A DNA stretch of 64,000 bases. Source: DATJGR01 sp963812255 (GTDB lineage Bacteria; Pseudomonadota; Gammaproteobacteria; Pseudomonadales; Azotimanducaceae). The notes under the pieces were generated by a model. The model did no database searches. It was not told where the DNA came from and saw nothing but the letters and a program-made list of their open reading frames with translations. Numbering within the stretch: position 1 is the first letter of the stretch; every line of letters begins with the position of its first letter. Shown here in pieces: positions 52,695-61,455 of the stretch. Where the stretch lies: positions 248,001-312,000 of the forward strand of contig CAWEUM010000002.1 of the NCBI GenBank assembly GCA_963812255.1, written 5' to 3'. The translations under genes were made by a program, and so were the position numbers.

Positions 52695-55529
52695 TCAGCC
52701 ATACAGCGCGTCTTCGACGAGTCGCGCTTGCTGCTGCACGTGCAGTTGCATGTGGCCCGCGGCCGGGGCCGCCGATGCTTCGCGACCGGCGTAGGACAGA
52801 TACAAGTCTTCGGCATGATTCAAGATCACGCGCCGCATGTGATGTTGGCTCGCGTACCACGCGCCCTGATTCATCGGCTCTTCCTGACACCAGACGACGT
52901 CTTTGAGATTCGAATACGGCGCAATCGCTTGCCCCAGTTCCTGCTCCGGAAACGGATAGAGTTGCTCGAGACGGACGATGGCAACATCCTTAGTGTCGTC
53001 GTCGCGCCGCCGCTCGAGCAGGTCGTAGTAAACTTTACCGCCGCACAACACGACGCGCGAAACGCGCGCCGCATCGAGTTCATCGATCTCGCCGATTACC
53101 GGTTCGAATGTTCCGTTGGCCAGGTCTTCCAGCGTCGACACTGCGAGCTTGTGGCGCAGCAGGCTCTTCGGCGTGAACGCGATCAGCGGCTTGCGCAACG
53201 GACGCTTCACCTGCCGCCGCAGCATGTGGAACATCTGCGCAGGCGTCGTCGGCACGCACACCTGTATGTTGTGCTCGGCCGCCATCTGCAGATAGCGTTC
53301 GATGCGACCCGACGAATGCTCCGGGCCAGCGCCTTCGTAACCGTGCGGCAAGAGTACAACGAGCCCGCACAGGCGCATCCATTTGTGCTCACCGCTGGTG
53401 ATGAACTGATCGATCACGACCTGCGCGCTATTGGCGAAGTCACCGAACTGCGCCTCCCACAAGACCAACGCGGTCGGCATCGTGGTCGAATAGCCGTATT
53501 CGAATGCGAGCACCGCCGCCTCAGAAAGCAGCGAATCGTAGATGTCGAAGCGGGTCGTTTCCGACAGATGATTCAACGGGATGTAGCGGCGTCCATCCTT
53601 CTGGTTGTACAGCATCGCGTGCCGATGCGAGAACGTGCCACGGCCGACATCCTGCCCGGTCAGGCGAATCGGAAGACCTTCGTCGAGCAACGTCGCGTAC
53701 GCCATGTTCTCTGCATAGCCCCAATTCAGTGGCAACGCACCGGCCGTCATTTTGTGACGGTCTTCGATCAGTCGCTGCACCTGCGGGTGCAGTACGAAGC
53801 CGTCCGGCAACTGCTCCATGCGCGACGCGAGCCTGCGCAGGCTCTTCAACGGGAAACGCGTGTCGGCCGGCGTGGTCCAGTGGTGACCGAGATACGGCGT
53901 CCAGTCGACGAACAACCCGGTATTGGGCTTCGACACTAGACTCAGTGCGACGTGCTCGTCCGAATCGAGCGCGTCCCGATACGTCTCGACCATCTGATCG
54001 GCCGTTTGCTGTGTAATCGTGCCATCGGCGACGAGTTTGTCTGCATAGATGGTCCGCGTCGTCGGCTGCTTGCGAATGCGCTGATACATCAGCGGCTGCG
54101 TCGTCATTGGCTCTTCGGCTTCGTTGTGACCGCGGCGGCGATAGCCGACCAGATCGATGACGACGTCCTTGTGGAACTGCATCCGATAGTCCACCGCCAC
54201 CTGCGTGACGAACAGCACCTCTTCGGGGTCGTCACCGTTCACATGGAAAATTGGCGCCTGCACCATCCGCGCAACTTCAGTGCAGTACTCCGTCGAGCGC
54301 GCATCGTCCTGGCGACTGGTCGTGAAGCCGATCTGATTGTTGATGATGACGTGAATCGTGCCGCCGGTCTTGAAGCCGCGCGTCTGCGACATCTGGAACG
54401 TCTCCATGACGACACCTTGCCCCGCGAATGCCGCATCACCGTGGATCAGGATCGGCACCACCAGATTGCCGGTGTAGTCGGTACGACGATCCTGACGCGC
54501 ACGCACCGAACCCTCGGCAACCGGACCAACAATCTCCAGGTGCGAAGGATTGAACGCCAGCGCCAGGTGAATCTCGCCGCCAGGCGTCATCACATTCGAC
54601 GAGAAGCCCTGGTGATATTTCACGTCGCCGGATACCTGCGTCAGCGGCAGCTTGCCTTCGAACTCGTCGAACAACTCACGCGGGTGCTTACCGAGAATGT
54701 TGACGAGTACATTGAGGCGTCCGCGGTGCGCCATTGCGATGACCATTTCGACGACACCGTGCGACCCCGCGCGTTGGATGGCTTCGTGCAGCATCGGAAT
54801 CAGGCTGTCCCCGCCTTCCAGCCCGAATCGCTTGGTACCGGGGAATTTGTTCTGCAGATAACGCTCCAGCCCTTCGGCCGCCGTCAGTCGTTCGAGAATC
54901 ATCAGTTTGACGTCATCGCCGTACTCGGGATGACAGCGCACGCTTTCCAGACGTTGCTGCACCCACAATTGCTCGGCGGCATCGACGATGTGCATGTATT
55001 CGGCGCCGACGCTGCCGCAATAGGTATGTTCTAGCGCGGCGACAATGTCCCGCAGCGTCGCCTTGTCGGCACCGTAGAAAAACGAGCCGGTCTGAAACAC
55101 GGTATCCAGATCGGCGGCGGACAAGTGATGATAGGCGAGGTCCAGTATCGGCGTCGGCGGACGCTCCATCATTCCCAACGGATCAATGCTGGCGCGCTTG
55201 TGGCCACGATGGCGGTAAGCGAAGATCAACTCCGTAACCCGCATCTGCTTGCGTTCGTGCTCGTTCGCAACATCGGTGGCCACCGATTGGGGCCGAGCGC
55301 GCAGACGGTTTCGACCGATCAATTCGAAGTGCCGGATGACGGTGCTGTGCGGCACATCGGACGCAATCACCCCGTCCACCTTCGGCAGCTTCTCGAAGTA
55401 CGTGCGCCATTCCGGCGGGACGCCGTTTGGATTCTCCAGATAGCTTTCGTACAGCGATTCGATGTAGGCGACGTTGCCCCCCGCCAAATGCGAGGTCTTC
55501 TGCATGTGCTCCAGAAATGATTCCGACAT
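52695..55529 (-). CDS. sucA: 2-Oxoglutarate dehydrogenase E1 component
   Basis: The thiamine-diphosphate decarboxylase of the 2-oxoglutarate complex. The 944-residue chain has the family N-terminal peptide (residues about 14-50) that binds the partner subunits, the long helical N-domain, the substrate region MAHRGRLNVLVN, the thiamine motif HGDAAFAGQG with INNQIGFTTS, the C-terminal EAQFGDFANSAQVV pyrimidine-binding part and VWCQEEPMNQGAW. Start ATG 55529. Upstream, towards sdhB, is a 118-base gap with a strong hairpin, where an internal promoter or attenuation is possible. Confidence 0.98.
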   Translation of the reverse strand: MSESFLEHMQKTSHLAGGNVAYIESLYESYLENPNGVPPEWRTYFEKLPKVDGVIASDVPHSTVIRHFELIGRNRLRARPQSVATDVANEHERKQMRVTELIFAYRHRGHKRASIDPLGMMERPPTPILDLAYHHLSAADLDTVFQTGSFFYGADKATLRDIVAALEHTYCGSVGAEYMHIVDAAEQLWVQQRLESVRCHPEYGDDVKLMILERLTAAEGLERYLQNKFPGTKRFGLEGGDSLIPMLHEAIQRAGSHGVVEMVIAMAHRGRLNVLVNILGKHPRELFDEFEGKLPLTQVSGDVKYHQGFSSNVMTPGGEIHLALAFNPSHLEIVGPVAEGSVRARQDRRTDYTGNLVVPILIHGDAAFAGQGVVMETFQMSQTRGFKTGGTIHVIINNQIGFTTSRQDDARSTEYCTEVARMVQAPIFHVNGDDPEEVLFVTQVAVDYRMQFHKDVVIDLVGYRRRGHNEAEEPMTTQPLMYQRIRKQPTTRTIYADKLVADGTITQQTADQMVETYRDALDSDEHVALSLVSKPNTGLFVDWTPYLGHHWTTPADTRFPLKSLRRLASRMEQLPDGFVLHPQVQRLIEDRHKMTAGALPLNWGYAENMAYATLLDEGLPIRLTGQDVGRGTFSHRHAMLYNQKDGRRYIPLNHLSETTRFDIYDSLLSEAAVLAFEYGYSTTMPTALVLWEAQFGDFANSAQVVIDQFITSGEHKWMRLCGLVVLLPHGYEGAGPEHSSGRIERYLQMAAEHNIQVCVPTTPAQMFHMLRRQVKRPLRKPLIAFTPKSLLRHKLAVSTLEDLANGTFEPVIGEIDELDAARVSRVVLCGGKVYYDLLERRRDDDTKDVAIVRLEQLYPFPEQELGQAIAPYSNLKDVVWCQEEPMNQGAWYASQHHMRRVILNHAEDLYLSYAGREASAAPAAGHMQLHVQQQARLVEDALYG

Positions 55530-55584
55530 CCGTATCGCCGCCCATATCGCCGTGGCTTATTCGTTAGGGGCAAGTTTAACAGGT

Positions 55585-55616
55585 CGCACCGCGGCGGGTC
55601 TCTTCACCGCGGTGCG
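55585..55616. other. Strong inverted repeat between sdhB and sucA
   Basis: CGCACCGCGG (55585-55594) and CCGCGGTGCG (55607-55616) are perfect 10-base inverted repeats around a 12-base spacer. No U-tract follows in either direction. In the operon message it would form a very stable stem that could act as a partial terminator, RNA stabiliser or processing point separating sdh from suc expression. Confidence 0.55.
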
Positions 55617-55647
55617 CGCCGTCATCGCGAAGGTGCAGAACCTGCTC

Positions 55648-56352
55648 TCAGGTACCCTGCTGCAACAGCATCGAACGGATCTTGCCAATCGCCCGCGTCG
55701 GGTTGAGACCCTTCGGGCAGAACGCGACGCAGTTCATGATGCCGCGACAGCGAAACACACTGAACGGATCATCGAGTTCCGCGAGTCGCTCTGCGGTTGC
55801 GGTATCCCGACTGTCGGCGAGGAATCGATACGCCTGCAGCAGTCCCGCCGGGCCGATGAACTTGTCGGGGTTCCACCAGAACGACGGACACGACGTCGAA
55901 CAGCATGCGCACAGAATACACTCGTACAAACCATCCAATTTGGCGCGGTCTTCAGGTGACTGCAGGCGCTCCTGCGCCGGCGGCGGCTGATCGTTGATCA
56001 GGTACGGCTTGATCTTCTCGTACTGCCGGTAGAACTGGCTCATGTCGATGACTAGATCGCGAATCACTGGCAGGCCCGGCAGCGGGCGCAGCACCAGTTT
56101 GTCCCGCTTGGCGACTTCCGACACCGGTGTGATGCACGCGAGTCCGTTCCTGCCGTTCATGTTCACACCATCCGAACCGCAGACGCCTTCCCGGCACGAG
56201 CGCCGATATGTCAGCGACGGATCCTGCGCCTTCAGAAGTTCCATCACGTCGAGCACCATCAGGTCTTTGCCCGCCGGCAGATCGATCGAGTAGTCCTGCA
56301 TCCGCGGAACTTCATCGGTCTCCGGGTTGTATCGGTACACGCTGACTTTCAT
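55648..56352 (-). CDS. sdhB: Succinate dehydrogenase iron-sulfur subunit
   Basis: Carries electrons from FAD to ubiquinone through three clusters. The 234-residue chain has the [2Fe-2S] ligands in SCREGVCGSDGVNMNGRNGLAC (given here only as landmark words SCREGVCG and GLAC), the [4Fe-4S] ligands in CILCACCSTSCP and the [3Fe-4S] ligands in CRGIMNCVAFCPKGLNP. Length is close to the E. coli subunit (238). It lies 16 bases after sdhA. Confidence 0.98.
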   Translation of the reverse strand: MKVSVYRYNPETDEVPRMQDYSIDLPAGKDLMVLDVMELLKAQDPSLTYRRSCREGVCGSDGVNMNGRNGLACITPVSEVAKRDKLVLRPLPGLPVIRDLVIDMSQFYRQYEKIKPYLINDQPPPAQERLQSPEDRAKLDGLYECILCACCSTSCPSFWWNPDKFIGPAGLLQAYRFLADSRDTATAERLAELDDPFSVFRCRGIMNCVAFCPKGLNPTRAIGKIRSMLLQQGT

Positions 56353-56368
56353 AGGGTGCTCTTTGTTG

Positions 56369-58141
56369 CTAATACTGACGAACGGTCGGCTGCATCGGCT
56401 CGACCGATTTGGGTGCGAAGTTCACGCCACGTTTGCCAACGCTTTTGTCGTGCGGCAGATACAGCGAATGGCACAGCCAGTTCGTGTCGTCACGATCCTG
56501 ATAGTCGTCGCGCGCGTGCGCGCCACGACTCTCTCGTCGCAACTCGGCGGCAATCGCAGTCGCTTCGGCGACCTCGAGCAGGTTGTCGAGTTCCAGTGCT
56601 TCCATTCGCGCGGTGTTGAACGCGTTGCTCTTGTCAGCCAGATGGGCCGCGGCGATCCGCTCGCGCAGGTCTGCAATTGCAACGATACCCTTCTTCATGT
56701 GTTCTTCGGTTCGAAACACGCCGAAGCTGTTCTGCATCGTCGTCTGCAAGGCGGCCTTGAGCGTCGCGACGGATTCGCCGTTCGTCGATTCGTTCCATCG
56801 ATTCAGCCGCCGCAGCGCGCCTTCGATGTCGCTGTCGCTGGCGCTGCGGTAGACAACACCCTGGCGCAACACTTCTTCGATATGCAGTCCAGCGGCACGG
56901 CCGAACACGATCAGGTCAAGCAGCGAATTACCGCCCAGTCGATTGGCGCCGTGAACGGAAACGCAGGCGACTTCACCCGCCGCATACAATCCCTCGACCG
57001 CTCGATCGTTACCCGAGGCGTCCTGAGTCAACGCCTGTCCAGACACGCTGGTTGGAATACCGCCCATCATGTAGTGGCACGTCGGCACCACCGGAATCGG
57101 CTCTTTGGTCGGATCGACGTGAGCAAACGTCTTCGACAGTTCGAGGATCCCCGGCAAGCGGCTGTTCAGGACTTCCGACCCAAGGTGATCCAGCTTCAGC
57201 AGCACATGGTCTCCGTTCGGACCGCAACCCCGGCCGTCGAGAATCTCGAGCACCATCGAGCGCGCGACGACGTCGCGACCGGCGAGATCCTTCGCCGTGG
57301 GCGCGTAGCGTTCCATGAATCGCTCGCCGTCCTTGTTGATCAGGTAGCCGCCTTCGCCGCGGCACCCTTCGGTGACCAGCACCCCGGCACCGGCGATGCC
57401 GGTTGGATGGAACTGCCACATTTCGATGTCCTGTACCGGCAATCCCGCGCGCAGTGCCATCCCCAAGCCGTCACCGGTATTCATCAGTGCATTCGTCGTC
57501 GATGCATAGATGCGCCCGGCGCCGCCGGTCGCAAATACGGTCGCTTTCGACGCGACGTACACTACGTCGCCGGATTCGATTTCGATTGCGATGACTCCGA
57601 CGACGTGGCCGTCCTGATTTTTTACCAGATCGACCGCGAACCATTCGTTCAGAAACGTCGTCTTCGCATGCAGGTTCGCCTGATAGAGCGTATGCAGCAA
57701 CGCGTGACCGGTGCGATCGGCCGCTGCACAGGTTCGAGCGGCTTGCCCGCCCTTACCGAAATTCTTCGACTGGCCGCCGAACGGCCGTTGATAGATGCGT
57801 CCAGATTCGGTTCGCGAGAACGGCATCCCGAGGTGTTCCAGTTCGTACACGGCCTGCGGACCGACGCTGCACATGTATTCGATCGCGTCCTGATCGCCGA
57901 TGTAGTCCGAACCCTTGACGGTGTCGTACATGTGCCATCGCCAATCGTCGTTCGGATCGTCGCTGCCGATCGCGCAAGTAATGCCGCCCTGCGCGGAGAC
58001 CGTGTGTGAACGCGTCGGAAACACCTTCGTGATCACCGCGGTTTTCAGCCCGGACTGCGCCAGCTGCAGCGCCGCGCGCATGCCGGCACCGCCGCCGCCG
58101 ACGATGACCCCGTCGAACTCCATCTTGCGAATACTCGGCAT
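56369..58141 (-). CDS. sdhA: Succinate dehydrogenase flavoprotein subunit
   Basis: Oxidises succinate to fumarate at the inner face of the membrane. The 590-residue chain has the FAD-binding VIVGGGGAGMRAALQLA, the histidine that carries FAD covalently (H46 in TRSHTVSAQGG), HPTGIAGAGVLVTEGCRGEGG for substrate binding and HGANRLGGNSLLDL. The C-terminal YLPHDKSVGKRGVNF is typical of SdhA rather than FrdA. It starts three bases after sdhD ends. Confidence 0.98.
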   Translation of the reverse strand: MPSIRKMEFDGVIVGGGGAGMRAALQLAQSGLKTAVITKVFPTRSHTVSAQGGITCAIGSDDPNDDWRWHMYDTVKGSDYIGDQDAIEYMCSVGPQAVYELEHLGMPFSRTESGRIYQRPFGGQSKNFGKGGQAARTCAAADRTGHALLHTLYQANLHAKTTFLNEWFAVDLVKNQDGHVVGVIAIEIESGDVVYVASKATVFATGGAGRIYASTTNALMNTGDGLGMALRAGLPVQDIEMWQFHPTGIAGAGVLVTEGCRGEGGYLINKDGERFMERYAPTAKDLAGRDVVARSMVLEILDGRGCGPNGDHVLLKLDHLGSEVLNSRLPGILELSKTFAHVDPTKEPIPVVPTCHYMMGGIPTSVSGQALTQDASGNDRAVEGLYAAGEVACVSVHGANRLGGNSLLDLIVFGRAAGLHIEEVLRQGVVYRSASDSDIEGALRRLNRWNESTNGESVATLKAALQTTMQNSFGVFRTEEHMKKGIVAIADLRERIAAAHLADKSNAFNTARMEALELDNLLEVAEATAIAAELRRESRGAHARDDYQDRDDTNWLCHSLYLPHDKSVGKRGVNFAPKSVEPMQPTVRQY

Positions 58142-58144
58142 CGA

Positions 58145-58522
58145 TCAGGATCTCCAGAAAATCTGCAACGCCCACAGCACGTAGACGAACAGAATCGACA
58201 AACAGCCAAACTGGTAAATGATGCGTAACGCAGTCGCATGCGTGCCGAAGTAGTGCGCGCGCACGTAGTCGGTGCCGACGGTCCACATGCCGATCCATGC
58301 GTGCGCGGCGGTTGCCAGCACCGCGAGCGTCGAGAACATCTTCATCGGCAGACTGCCAAAAAACCCACTCAATGTTTCGAAACGGACATGCGGGTTGGCT
58401 AGAAAGAATCCAGCGAGACTCAACACGTACAACGCAATGATGACCGCCGAAACGCGCTGTACGACAAAATCGGATAGTCCGCTGCGACCGAAACTGGTGA
58501 CGTTGGTGACCTTGGTTACCAC
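58145..58522 (-). CDS. sdhD: Succinate dehydrogenase membrane anchor subunit
   Basis: A 125-residue inner-membrane subunit with three helices (about 22-42, 60-80 and 96-118) that holds heme b and the quinone site with SdhC. The heme ligand H74 and the quinone tyrosine Y86 are in HAWIGMWTVGTDY, matching E. coli H71 and Y83. Start GTG 58522 overlaps the sdhC stop by seven bases. Confidence 0.94.
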   Translation of the reverse strand: MVTKVTNVTSFGRSGLSDFVVQRVSAVIIALYVLSLAGFFLANPHVRFETLSGFFGSLPMKMFSTLAVLATAAHAWIGMWTVGTDYVRAHYFGTHATALRIIYQFGCLSILFVYVLWALQIFWRS

Positions 58523-58890
58523 AGCCAGATACCTGCAAGTACGATCGACACGATCGAGATCAGAATCGTCAACTGCGCGGCGAGGCGGCCGCCCTCGATC
58601 GTGTCGCCCACATCCAGATCGAGAAACAGATGCTTGATACCGGCGACGAAGTGATAGATCAATGTGGCGACGATGGCAATCAGCAATAGCTTTGGCAGCG
58701 GTTGTGCCAGCAGTTCCCGCGCGTCTTCGAGCCCCTGCGCGGATGTCAGTGACAGATCGAGCAGATACAGCAGGAATGCAATTCCAATGAACAACAGCAT
58801 GCCGGTGATTCTGTGCGCGATCGACGCAACCGCTGCCAGTGGAAACTTGAACTGCGTCAGCGAAAGATAGATCGGGCGGTCCGTGTTCAT
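58516..58890 (-). CDS. sdhC: Succinate dehydrogenase cytochrome b556 subunit
   Basis: A 124-residue inner-membrane subunit with three helices. The N-terminal RPIYLSLTQFKFPLAAVASIAHRITG contains the conserved serine/arginine part of the quinone site (landmark SIAHRITG), and H80 in YHFVAGIKH is the heme b ligand (E. coli H84). ATG 58890 is preferred; the longer frame upstream adds 56 residues of noncoding character. It is the first gene of the sdhCDAB-sucAB-lpd-sucCD operon, with a good promoter 120-150 bases upstream. Confidence 0.95.
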   Translation of the reverse strand: MNTDRPIYLSLTQFKFPLAAVASIAHRITGMLLFIGIAFLLYLLDLSLTSAQGLEDARELLAQPLPKLLLIAIVATLIYHFVAGIKHLFLDLDVGDTIEGGRLAAQLTILISIVSIVLAGIWLW

Positions 58891-58898
58891 GCCTTCAA

Positions 58899-58925
58899 CC
58901 CAATGTTGCGGAAGCCAATGTTGCG
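58899..58925. repeat. Short direct repeat in the sdhC leader
   Basis: CCAATGTTGCG occurs twice with a 15-base period (58900-58910 and 58915-58925), beginning nine bases before the sdhC start. It lies in the untranslated leader between the sdhC promoter and the start codon. A base-pairing role for a small RNA or a slippage origin are both possible; nothing decides. Confidence 0.45.
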
Positions 58926-59012
58926 AAACCCCTGGGAAATGCCGTGTTGAGACGCCGTGTCGCAGACCCGTGCGAATTGTCTGAGGCGCGACGGTGTTCA
59001 ACGCAGTCCGAG

Positions 59013-59041
59013 ATGATAGTCGATGCCCGGTCGGCGGACAA
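59013..59041 (-). promoter_or_regulatory. Promoter of the sdh-suc operon
   Basis: On the minus strand TTGTCC (59036-59041) and TATCAT (59013-59018) are 17 bases apart. sdhC starts about 120 bases downstream, leaving a long leader. It is back to back with the gltA promoter, with about 70 bases between the two -35 boxes, so one regulator could serve both. Confidence 0.6.
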
Positions 59042-59112
59042 CGAATCGCAGCGCTCATGCTACGCGTAAGCGGCGGGCAAATCAGAGCCGGCGCGCGCCG
59101 CCTTCGGCTTCA

Positions 59113-59140
59113 TTGACATCGAAGCGCAGCAATCTATAGT
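59113..59140 (+). promoter_or_regulatory. Strong sigma-70 promoter of gltA
   Basis: A perfect TTGACA -35 box (59113-59118) and a TATAGT -10 box (59135-59140) are 16 bases apart, about 42 bases before the gltA start codon. The region after the -10 box is T-rich. Confidence 0.8.
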
Positions 59141-59181
59141 CTGATTTGCTTGCCTTTTTCTCCCCAACAAGGAGCCATCCC

Positions 59182-60471
59182 ATGGCGGATAAGAGTGTGC
59201 GCCTGTCGATCAACGACGCCGCCAAACCGATCGACTTGCCTGTGTTGAGCGGGACGTTGGGGCCGGACGTCATCGACATCGCGCAACTCGCTCCGGCAGG
59301 GCTGTTTACGTTCGATCCGGGATTCGTCTCGACCGCGTCGTGTGAATCGGCGATCACCTACATCGACGGCGATGCCGGCGTGCTGCTCTACCGTGGTTAT
59401 CCGATCGAGCAACTCGCCGAGAGTTCCGATCACCTCGAGGTGTGCTATTTGCTGTTGAACGGCGAACTACCGGACGCGAAGCAGAAAGCCGATTTCGACC
59501 GCACCATCACCAACCATACGATGGTCCACGAACAGCTGCGCAACCTATTCAGCGGCTTCCGACGCGACGCCCATCCGATGGCAATCCTATGCGGCGTAAC
59601 CGGTGCATTGGCGGCCTTCTATCACGACTCGCTCGACATCGACAACGCCGATCATCGCAAGATCACCGCGCATCGGTTGATCGCGAAAATGCCGACCCTG
59701 GCCGCGATGAGCTACAAGTACTCGGTCGGTCAGCCGTTCGTTTACCCGAACAACGATTTGGGATATGCGGCGAATTTTCTACGGATGATGTTCGGCACGC
59801 CGTGCGAGGAATATCAGGTCAACCCGATTATCGCCAAGGCAATGGACCGCATTTTCCTATTGCATGCGGACCATGAGCAGAATGCGTCCACATCGACCGT
59901 GCGCCTGGCCGGATCGACCGGCGCGAATCCGTTCGCCTGTATCGCTGCAGGTATCGCCGCGTTGTGGGGTCCTGCCCATGGCGGAGCCAACGAAGCCGTG
60001 CTCAGCATGCTGCGTGAGATCGGCGACATGAAGAACGTCGACAAGTTCGTGAAGCGCGCGAAAGACAAGAACGATTCGTTCCGTCTGATGGGTTTCGGTC
60101 ATCGCGTCTACAAGAACTACGACCCGCGGGCGAAGGTCATGCAGCAAACCTGCAACGAAGTCCTCGCCGAACTCGGCGTGGACAACGATCCACTGCTGCA
60201 GATCGCCCAACGGCTCGAGAAGATCGCGCTCGAGGACGACTACTTCATCGAGAAGCGCCTGTATCCGAACGTCGATTTCTACTCCGGCATCATCCTGAAG
60301 GCGATCGGCATTCCGACCGAAATGTTTACGGTGATCTTCGCCACCGGCCGCACGCCGGGCTGGATCGCGCACTGGTGCGAAATGGTCAGCCAGAAGTACA
60401 AGATCGGTCGGCCACGCCAGTTGTATACCGGACCAAAGCGCCGCGACTTCGTCAGCGTCGCGCAACGCTGA
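59182..60471 (+). CDS. gltA: Citrate synthase, hexameric type II
   Basis: Condenses oxaloacetate and acetyl-CoA, the entry step of the TCA cycle. The 429-residue chain has the catalytic H266 (GPAHGGANEA), H307 (FGHRVYKNYDPRAK) and an aspartate in VDFYSG near 364, each offset by two from the E. coli enzyme. Length and the ASTSTVRLAGSTGANP region identify the Gram-negative NADH-sensitive type. C208 in TPCEEY corresponds to the E. coli cysteine near the NADH site. ATG 59182 follows AAGGAG; a frame 12 codons longer has no good start. Divergent from sdhC. Confidence 0.98.
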   Translation: MADKSVRLSINDAAKPIDLPVLSGTLGPDVIDIAQLAPAGLFTFDPGFVSTASCESAITYIDGDAGVLLYRGYPIEQLAESSDHLEVCYLLLNGELPDAKQKADFDRTITNHTMVHEQLRNLFSGFRRDAHPMAILCGVTGALAAFYHDSLDIDNADHRKITAHRLIAKMPTLAAMSYKYSVGQPFVYPNNDLGYAANFLRMMFGTPCEEYQVNPIIAKAMDRIFLLHADHEQNASTSTVRLAGSTGANPFACIAAGIAALWGPAHGGANEAVLSMLREIGDMKNVDKFVKRAKDKNDSFRLMGFGHRVYKNYDPRAKVMQQTCNEVLAELGVDNDPLLQIAQRLEKIALEDDYFIEKRLYPNVDFYSGIILKAIGIPTEMFTVIFATGRTPGWIAHWCEMVSQKYKIGRPRQLYTGPKRRDFVSVAQR

Positions 60472-60484
60472 GCGTTGGGTCGCC

Positions 60485-60506
60485 AGCGCTTAGCGGCTCA
60501 AGCGCT
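60485..60506. terminator. Possible terminator between convergent gltA and a dehydrogenase gene
   Basis: AGCGCTT (60485-60491) and AAGCGCT (60500-60506) form a 7-base-pair stem over an 8-base loop, just past the gltA stop and covering the stop of the opposing gene. There is no U-tract, so termination is uncertain. Confidence 0.3.
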
Positions 60507-61371
60507 CGATCAGGCTCGATGTATCCATACGGCCACCGCCCCAGGCCTGCACGTCCGCATAGAACTGATCGACCAGTGCGGTGAGTGGCAGCCGCGCGCC
60601 GAGGCGCCGGGCCGCCGCTAAGCTCATACCGAGATCCTTGCGCATCCAGTCGACTGCAAAACCGAAATCGAACTCGCGCTTCGCCATCGTCGCGGATCGA
60701 TTCTCCATCTGCCACGACTGCGCGGCGCCTTTTGAAATCACGTCCACGACCGAGACCACATCGAGACCCGCCTGCTCGGCGAAGTGGAGTCCCTCGGCGA
60801 GACCTTGCAAGACGCCGGCAATGCAGATCTGATTGACCATCTTGGTCAGCTGACCGTTACCGCACGGACCCATCAGCCGCGCCGACTTCGCGTAACAGTT
60901 CAAGATGCCCTCGACGCGCGCGTAGGTCTCCGCGTCACCCCCCACCATGACCGTTAGCTGACCGCGCTGCGCACCCGCCTCGCCCCCGGACACCGGTGCA
61001 TCGAGAAATCCTGCGCCCTGTTGCAGGGCAGCCGCTGCCAGTTCGCGCGCGAGTTCGGCCGATGCAGTGGTATGGTCTACGAGCACCGACCCCCGCCGCA
61101 GTCCGCCAAGTGCCCCGTCCTCCCCATATGCCACGCCGCGCACGTCGTCGTCGTTGCCGACACACATGAACACGATGTCTGCGCCCTGCGCTGCCGCAGC
61201 GGGCGTGTCGCACACATCACCAGAGTACTCGGCAGCCCACGCAGCGGCTCGCGACGCGGTTCGGTTGTAGACGCGCGTGCGGTATCCGTTCCGCGCCAGG
61301 TGACCGGCCATCGGATAGCCCATCACACCGAGGCCGATGAATGCGACGACGGTATCGGTCGGTTGCGGCAT
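60490..61371 (-). CDS. Beta-hydroxyacid dehydrogenase (tartronate semialdehyde reductase / 3-hydroxyisobutyrate dehydrogenase family)
   Basis: A 293-residue NAD(P)-dependent dehydrogenase. The nucleotide-binding GLGVMGYPMAGHL is at 13-25, the substrate-binding DAPVSGGEAGAQRGQLTVMVGG loop near 125-145, and the catalytic lysine in NGQLTKMVNQI near 175. VYNRTASRA after strand 2 suggests preference for NADP. The family acts on small 3-hydroxy acids; which one cannot be read from the sequence. Neighbours are gltA (convergent) and, upstream, an acyl-CoA synthetase, which might hint at branched-chain or 3-hydroxyacid catabolism (inference). Confidence 0.85.
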   Translation of the reverse strand: MPQPTDTVVAFIGLGVMGYPMAGHLARNGYRTRVYNRTASRAAAWAAEYSGDVCDTPAAAAQGADIVFMCVGNDDDVRGVAYGEDGALGGLRRGSVLVDHTTASAELARELAAAALQQGAGFLDAPVSGGEAGAQRGQLTVMVGGDAETYARVEGILNCYAKSARLMGPCGNGQLTKMVNQICIAGVLQGLAEGLHFAEQAGLDVVSVVDVISKGAAQSWQMENRSATMAKREFDFGFAVDWMRKDLGMSLAAARRLGARLPLTALVDQFYADVQAWGGGRMDTSSLIERLSR

Positions 61372-61455
61372 CGAATCACCCGTTGCAGTGGCGTGCGCAA
61401 CAGACTACACGTCGAGCGCGGAAAGAAAAGCACGCGCGTTCGCTACCAAGATGGT

